8,492 nucleotides of DNA from an uncultured archaeon (GTDB lineage Archaea; Halobacteriota; Methanosarcinia; Methanotrichales; Methanotrichaceae), in NCBI GenBank assembly GCA_902385025.1, contig CABMDX010000300.1, positions 1-8,492 of the forward strand. The letters are read 5' to 3'. Position numbers and translations under genes: made by a program. Positions 5,416-8,492 of this stretch are shown piece by piece (the stretch's first letter is position 1; each line of letters opens with the position of its first letter). A model generated the notes under the pieces. That model saw only the letters and a list, made by a program, of their open reading frames with translations, did not search any database and was not told where the DNA came from.

Positions 5416-5421
5416 GGAGGT
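5416..5421 (+). promoter_or_regulatory. Shine-Dalgarno deciding the secreted-protein start
   Basis: GGAGGT, 8 nt before ATG 5430. It is among the best SD matches in the window and rules out the in-frame ATG at 5388, which would add 14 residues in front of the signal peptide and lies inside the leader hairpin. Confidence 0.85.
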
Positions 5422-5429
5422 CAGTAAGA

Positions 5430-6035
5430 ATGAGATTGGCAAGCATATTGCTATCAGCTATAATGCTTACATGCTTATCTATTCAAGTTCATGCTCTTGA
5501 TGAAGGCGACATCGCAGAGCCGAGCATAATCGGAGCAAACATGAATATGCCGGTTCCTCTCATCACAAAGCCAAATATGGAAACGCCTGCGACAAGCCCA
5601 AAGCCGCAAATCAAGCAAAGCAACAGCCCAAACCAAACTCTCACAGATAACACGAGCATCGATCTGGCTCAGAAACAACAAGAGGAAGGGTCAGACAACA
5701 TTAGTGGCAAATGGTCAATTAAATTCAAGGATAGAAATGATATCTCACTTTCCTTAACACTTTGGTCATCCAGCGAGACCAAAATCATGGGATTTGGAAC
5801 CCTGACCGCAGAGGGCAGAGCCGGCTCTGTGACTGCCAACGGCTCATTTGCAGCGCAGGAGCTTATGCTGAGCGTAAAGTCAGCCGAACGTGAAAGCGCG
5901 GGCCAGAAATATGATGAATGCGATCTTGACCTATTTATGGAAAATAATACTCTATCAGGAACTTATATCCTGAAGTTAGGCGAGCAGTCCCTGGGCATGG
6001 GAGATGCGCTGGCAGTAAAAAATGCAATAAGCTGA
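5430..6035 (+). CDS. Secreted protein, unknown function, with linker and beta-rich domain
   Basis: 201 residues, not recognised. Residues 1-22 are a Sec signal peptide: a short basic start, a hydrophobic core ILLSAIMLTCLSIQV, and a VHA cleavage site. About 23-88 is a Pro/Asn/Thr/Gln-rich, probably extended linker. About 89-200 alternates polar and hydrophobic residues as in a beta sandwich or barrel, starting NISGKWSIKF and including NTLSGTYIL (173-181). N-glycosylation sequons occur at N68, N74, N90, N137 and N172, consistent with an exported archaeal protein. C15 lies inside the hydrophobic core without a proper lipobox, so it is probably not a lipoprotein. No anchor is visible at the C terminus. 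A single-gene unit with a structured leader is likely. The partial protein at 8159 has a similar layout. Function is unknown; extracellular or surface location is well supported. Confidence 0.85.
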   Translation: MRLASILLSAIMLTCLSIQVHALDEGDIAEPSIIGANMNMPVPLITKPNMETPATSPKPQIKQSNSPNQTLTDNTSIDLAQKQQEEGSDNISGKWSIKFKDRNDISLSLTLWSSSETKIMGFGTLTAEGRAGSVTANGSFAAQELMLSVKSAERESAGQKYDECDLDLFMENNTLSGTYILKLGEQSLGMGDALAVKNAIS

Positions 6036-6092
6036 TGAATATCCGGATTTGAAGGCAGCCATTCGCCAGATCCCACGTTTCCGAATGCCGTA

Positions 6093-6105
6093 GGAGAGAT
6101 TCTCC
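6093..6105. repeat. 5-bp inverted repeat before the dehydrogenase promoter
   Basis: GGAGA (6093-6097) and TCTCC (6101-6105) with a 3-bp gap, ending 5 bp before the TATA-like AAATATAA. The position suits an activator or repressor site, but so short a repeat can occur by chance. Confidence 0.35.
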
Positions 6106-6110
6106 AATCA

Positions 6111-6118
6111 AAATATAA
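6111..6118 (+). promoter_or_regulatory. Candidate TATA box for the alcohol dehydrogenase
   Basis: AAATATAA centred near 6115 predicts transcription from about 6140. That is after ATG 6129 and just before the paired ATGs at 6144 and 6147, which bears on the choice of start. Confidence 0.45.
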
Positions 6119-6128
6119 TAGAGAGCAG

Positions 6129-7148
6129 ATGCCTGTCAAAGACATGATGAATGCTATGGTCCTGGAGAAGCCAGGGGAACTTCTGCGATTGAAGGTGCTT
6201 CCGGTTCCGATACCGGGACCGGAGCAGGTCCTGATCAGAGTACACGCCTGCGGAGTGTGCCGAACCGATCTTCATATCATAGATGCAGAGCTTCCTCATC
6301 CCAAGCTCCCTCTAATTCCAGGGCACGAGATCGTCGGTACAGTGATCGAAAAGGGAGAGCTGGCAGAGGGAATTGCTATTGGCCAGAGAATTGGGGTTCC
6401 TTGGCTTGGATACACCGACAGAAGCTGCAGTTTTTGCAAAAGGAACAGGGAGAATCTCTGCGATAATGCGCGATTCACTGGTTATACCTTGGACGGAGGC
6501 TATGCCGAGTATGCAGTTGCAAATGCAAGATACTGCTTTTCCATTCCGCCATCATTCAGAGATGCTGAGGCTGTGCCCCTAATGTGTGCAGGCCTCATTG
6601 GCTATAGATCATACCGTCTGGCAACAAAGGACACCGGTGTCGAGCGCCTGGGAATCTACGGTTTCGGAGCTGCGGCCCATATCAACTGTCAAATTGCAGC
6701 ATATCAGGGCAAGGAGGTTTATGCCTTCACACAACCCGGAGACGCTGCCAAACAGGAGTTCGCCCGCCGCGTAGGCGCGGTTTGGGCAGGCGGATCCGAC
6801 CAGCAGCCACCAAAGACGCTGGACGCAGCCATCATCTTTGCTCCTGTTGGCTCTCTGGTTCCTGCAGCCCTCCTTGCCACCGCTAAAGGCGGCAGCGTAG
6901 TCTGCGGCGGGATACACATGAGCGATATCCCTTCTATTCCCTATCGCATGCTATGGGAGGAGAGAGCGATCAGGTCTGTGGCAAACATGACACGCCAGGA
7001 TGGGCTTGAGTTTCTGGAGATTGCGCCCAGGGTGCCGGTAAAAACCGATGTGCAGATCTATCCGCTGCAAGATGCCAATCAGGCTCTCAGCGACCTCTGC
7101 CAGGGCAAAATCACAGGCGCCGCCGTTCTGGCAATGGATCCTCCATGA
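6129..7148 (+). CDS. Zinc-dependent medium-chain alcohol dehydrogenase
   Basis: Predicted cytosolic NAD(P)-dependent oxidoreductase for alcohols/aldehydes, 339 residues, a normal length. Catalytic zinc ligands appear as C44 in CGVCRTDLH, H66-E67 in PGHEIVG, and C153 in LMCAG. The structural-zinc lobe has C100, C103 and C111, but the position of the first cysteine is D97 (D-x2-C-x2-C-x7-C). The Rossmann glycines are GIYGFGAAA (175-183). LGYTDRS and the TRQDGLEFLEIA end resemble the AdhP/CAD2-like subgroup. Start is uncertain: 6129 is the longest option with only a weak SD-like AGAG, while MNAMVLEKPG from 6147 (or 6144) is the typical family beginning and fits a near-leaderless message from the TATA box at 6111. 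Its substrate and role in a methanogen are not evident from neighbours, which look unrelated. Confidence 0.92.
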   Translation: MPVKDMMNAMVLEKPGELLRLKVLPVPIPGPEQVLIRVHACGVCRTDLHIIDAELPHPKLPLIPGHEIVGTVIEKGELAEGIAIGQRIGVPWLGYTDRSCSFCKRNRENLCDNARFTGYTLDGGYAEYAVANARYCFSIPPSFRDAEAVPLMCAGLIGYRSYRLATKDTGVERLGIYGFGAAAHINCQIAAYQGKEVYAFTQPGDAAKQEFARRVGAVWAGGSDQQPPKTLDAAIIFAPVGSLVPAALLATAKGGSVVCGGIHMSDIPSIPYRMLWEERAIRSVANMTRQDGLEFLEIAPRVPVKTDVQIYPLQDANQALSDLCQGKITGAAVLAMDPP

Positions 7149-7171
7149 TGCTTGACCTGCCTGCGACAATC

Positions 7172-7178
7172 TTTAATT
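7172..7178 (+). promoter_or_regulatory. Candidate TATA box for the phosphoribosyltransferase
   Basis: TTTAATT is centred 26 nt before ATG 7201, exactly the spacing for a leaderless transcript. No SD precedes the ATG. Confidence 0.5.
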
Positions 7179-7200
7179 CTTTACGGTTTCCTAATTTACT

Positions 7201-7863
7201 ATGGACCCTAAATGTTTCTCTTGTCAGCTCATGAGCTGGGATGAATCATACATGCTCGCCAGGAAACTGGCCCATATAATCAAATCTTCCGGTTTTCATC
7301 CAGATCTGGTTATCGCTATTGGTCGAGGGGGGTATGTCCCGGCAAGGATAGTCTGTGACTTTCTTCTTCACAGCCTCCTGACAAGCATTAAGATAGAACA
7401 TTGGGATATAGCGGCTTGCATGCGGGAGCAAGCAACAGTTCGGTTTCCCCTGGCAGTTGACGTCCATGATCAAAGAATACTGATAATCGATGATGTTACG
7501 GACACTGGAGAGACCCTCAGAACAGCCGTTTGCTATGTAAAGGGACAGGGTGCGGGTGAGATCAGGACAGCGGTATTGCAGCATAAGACGAAGTCGCCCT
7601 TCGTGCCCGATTTCTATGCAGATGAGGTGAGAGAATGGAGATGGATAATCTATCCCTGGGCGGCTCATGAGGATCTGGTGGGTTTTGCGGAAAAAGTCCT
7701 TTCATTTGACCTCTGCAGCAGCGGGGATATCAGGCACAGGATGGAAGAGCAATACGGACTGGTCATGGATGAGGAATCACTCAGAGATGTACTTGATGAT
7801 CTGATAGGAATGAACAGGGTGGAAATGCGGGAAGGGATGTACAGAAAGATCGAGGTCTCCTAA
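7201..7863 (+). CDS. Phosphoribosyltransferase (COG2236-like) with extra C-terminal domain
   Basis: Predicted cytosolic type I phosphoribosyltransferase joining PRPP with a base, probably a purine, or salvaging one. IAIGRGGYVPARI (38-50) is the pyrophosphate-loop region and ILIIDDVTDTGETL (93-106) the PRPP-binding loop with both acidic residues, so the active site looks intact. WRWIIYPWAAHED (146-158) matches the W-x-x-YPW motif of archaeal hypoxanthine/xanthine-type proteins in COG2236. After about residue 165, a further 55 residues form helices and a short hairpin (DIRHRMEEQYGL, LRDVLDDLIGMNRVEMREGMYRKI), resembling a winged-helix unit. That would make 220 residues against about 150-190 for the bare enzyme. 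The start is set by a TATA-like box 26 nt upstream and no SD. Substrate is unproven; a regulatory role for the tail is only a guess. Confidence 0.9.
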   Translation: MDPKCFSCQLMSWDESYMLARKLAHIIKSSGFHPDLVIAIGRGGYVPARIVCDFLLHSLLTSIKIEHWDIAACMREQATVRFPLAVDVHDQRILIIDDVTDTGETLRTAVCYVKGQGAGEIRTAVLQHKTKSPFVPDFYADEVREWRWIIYPWAAHEDLVGFAEKVLSFDLCSSGDIRHRMEEQYGLVMDEESLRDVLDDLIGMNRVEMREGMYRKIEVS

Positions 7864-7931
7864 TTATATTCTTTTAGGTGAATGTCAGGCAGGCTGTATC
7901 TCGTTTATCAATCCTAAGAGATGAGACTGAT

Positions 7932-8001
7932 ATTTAGAACAAATTCATTTGGCCCTCTAATAGTTCAAAATTCAAATCAAACGTTCTAAATGGTTCTATT
8001 T
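7932..8001. promoter_or_regulatory. Cluster of GTTCTAAAT-type sites
   Basis: ATTTAGAAC (7932-7940) and GTTCTAAAT (7983-7991) form a perfect 9-bp inverted repeat 42 bp apart. A further partial copy, GTTCTATTT (7993-8001), starts exactly 10 bp after the second, on the same helical face. The cluster lies 70-140 bp upstream of the TATA-like box for the gene at 8159. It looks like a multi-site regulator target, but this is inferred from pattern only. Confidence 0.4.
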
Positions 8002-8071
8002 ATTTTGATATGCCCATTCTGCCTCGGAATTTTGCATCTTTATGCAGGCGGTGTTCATCGTTCGTTCTGTC

Positions 8072-8078
8072 ATATATT
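8072..8078 (+). promoter_or_regulatory. Candidate TATA box for the secreted-protein gene at 8159
   Basis: ATATATT predicts transcription from about 8100 and a leader of about 58 nt carrying the hairpin and SD. The AAATATCG direct repeat (13-bp period) lies directly downstream, where a repressor could block initiation. Confidence 0.4.
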
Positions 8079-8118
8079 CAAATATCGTTCAGAAATATCG
8101 ACTCGCACTAAGGCAATT

Positions 8119-8133
8119 TCTCCCAAAAGGAGA
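8119..8133 (+). repeat. Leader hairpin next to the Shine-Dalgarno
   Basis: TCTCC (8119-8123) pairs with GGAGA (8129-8133) around the loop CAAAA. The same TCTCC can also pair with GGAGA at 8145-8149, part of the SD, so two mutually exclusive folds are possible. Confidence 0.4.
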
Positions 8134-8142
8134 TTTGACTTA

Positions 8143-8148
8143 GAGGAG
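8143..8148 (+). promoter_or_regulatory. Shine-Dalgarno for the GTG start at 8159
   Basis: GAGGAG, 10 nt before GTG 8159. An in-frame TGA lies two codons before that GTG, so this is the only start that uses this SD. Confidence 0.65.
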
Positions 8149-8158
8149 AGTGTGATTT

Positions 8159-8492
8159 GTGATATCTAAAAAATTATGCATTTTGGAATTGATCTCCAAC
8201 TGCATTCTGACAGCGCCCGCATTTTCGCAAGCAGGAGACCCTGCGGGACAGGGAATGGGACGGATGCCGGATAACGGTCCTGCTACTGATCAGGGCAATC
8301 CTGCGGGACAGCCTCAGAATCCAGACCACAATAATGGACAACCGATTCCTAGAATCAATAACTCAGTTAGCCCAAATGTCCCGAGAAATGACCAGCCAAA
8401 TCCGCAAAATCAACCTGGAAACTATATAATGGGCATTGATCAATCAGATCAAAAAGCCAAGCCTCATGACGGTTCGTGGGGACGGGAGAATC
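8159..8492 (+). CDS. Secreted low-complexity protein, unknown function (3' end cut by window)
   Basis: An open frame of 111 codons from GTG 8159 to the window edge; not recognised. Residues 1-25 look like a signal peptide: KK near the start, a moderately hydrophobic stretch LCILELISNCILTAPAF, and cleavage near APA or SQA. The core holds a Glu and an Asn, so it is weaker than usual. From 26 to about 101 the chain is rich in Pro, Gly, Asn, Gln and Asp and surely unstructured, with two PAGQ segments encoded by an exact 12-bp repeat (CCTGCGGGACAG at 8240 and 8300). HDGSWGREN at the edge may open a folded domain, comparable to ISGKWS in the protein at 5430. GTG start with an SD; its leader and promoter lie in the intergenic region before it. 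An exported location is likely; function is unknown. Confidence 0.75.
   Translation, partial: MISKKLCILELISNCILTAPAFSQAGDPAGQGMGRMPDNGPATDQGNPAGQPQNPDHNNGQPIPRINNSVSPNVPRNDQPNPQNQPGNYIMGIDQSDQKAKPHDGSWGREN

Larger units (their letters stand above)
7864..8158. other. AT-rich intergenic region with repeated motifs
   Basis: 295 bp without a gene. From left to right it holds a T-rich stretch just after the phosphoribosyltransferase stop (likely terminator, 7864-7876), the GTTCTAAAT motif cluster (7932-8001), a TATA-like CATATATTC (8071-8079), a direct repeat of AAATATCG (8080-8087 and 8093-8100) over the predicted start of transcription, and a leader of about 58 nt with a small hairpin and an SD for the secreted-protein gene. 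Confidence 0.6.

Noticed and set aside
5388..5429. Upstream start for the secreted protein at ATG 5388
   Set aside because: It would put 14 charged residues before the signal peptide and starts inside a hairpin; GGAGGT before 5430 is decisive.
5466..5474. Lipoprotein signal (Cys15 in the signal peptide of the protein at 5430)
   Set aside because: The residues before the Cys (M-L-T) do not form a proper lipobox, and a better signal-peptidase I site follows at VHA (residues 20-22).

Overview
The window looks like chromosome from a methanogenic archaeon, most likely of the Methanosarcinales and possibly Methanothrix/Methanosaeta; this is inferred from gene content, since no search could be run. 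The evidence is an archaeal-type glutamyl-tRNA synthetase, an archaeal EF-1beta directly behind the small archaeal translation-linked zinc ribbon (HVO_2753/COG2888 type), a kinase resembling the methanofuran enzyme MfnE, a tRNA with no encoded CCA, and TATA-box promoters, several of them placed for leaderless transcripts. No mobile element, CRISPR array or rRNA was seen.

Layout. On the minus strand, gltX runs off the left edge (1-1407), with a NUDIX hydrolase (1508-1939) upstream in the same direction. About 360 bp of divergent intergenic DNA follows. On the plus strand come an MfnE-like amino-acid-kinase protein (2298-2930), a strong 11-bp inverted repeat, the two-gene translation unit zinc ribbon plus EF-1beta (3057-3507), tRNA-Ala(CGC) (3580-3651), three tandem 17-18 bp repeats, two unrecognised small genes (3815-4051 and 4117-4521, the second membrane-like), a short QueG-like double [4Fe-4S] protein (4554-5270), a secreted protein with a structured leader (5430-6035), a zinc alcohol dehydrogenase (6129-7148), a phosphoribosyltransferase with an extra C-terminal domain (7201-7863), an AT-rich 295-bp regulatory-looking region, and the start of a second secreted, low-complexity protein cut by the right edge (8159-8492).

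How the genes fit together. The left and centre are mostly translation and cofactor housekeeping: tRNA charging, tRNA-Ala, EF-1A nucleotide exchange and probable methanofuran synthesis. The right part is a series of apparently single-gene units, each with its own promoter candidate. Two initiation styles are mixed. gltX, the zinc ribbon, EF-1beta, the NUDIX gene and both secreted proteins have Shine-Dalgarno sequences. The QueG-like gene, the phosphoribosyltransferase and probably the small genes and the dehydrogenase have a TATA-like box about 25-35 nt before the start and no SD. No complete new multi-gene system is evident. The least explained items are the small-gene pair at 3815-4521, the two secreted proteins with structured leaders, and the repeat clusters at 3679-3730 and 7932-8001.
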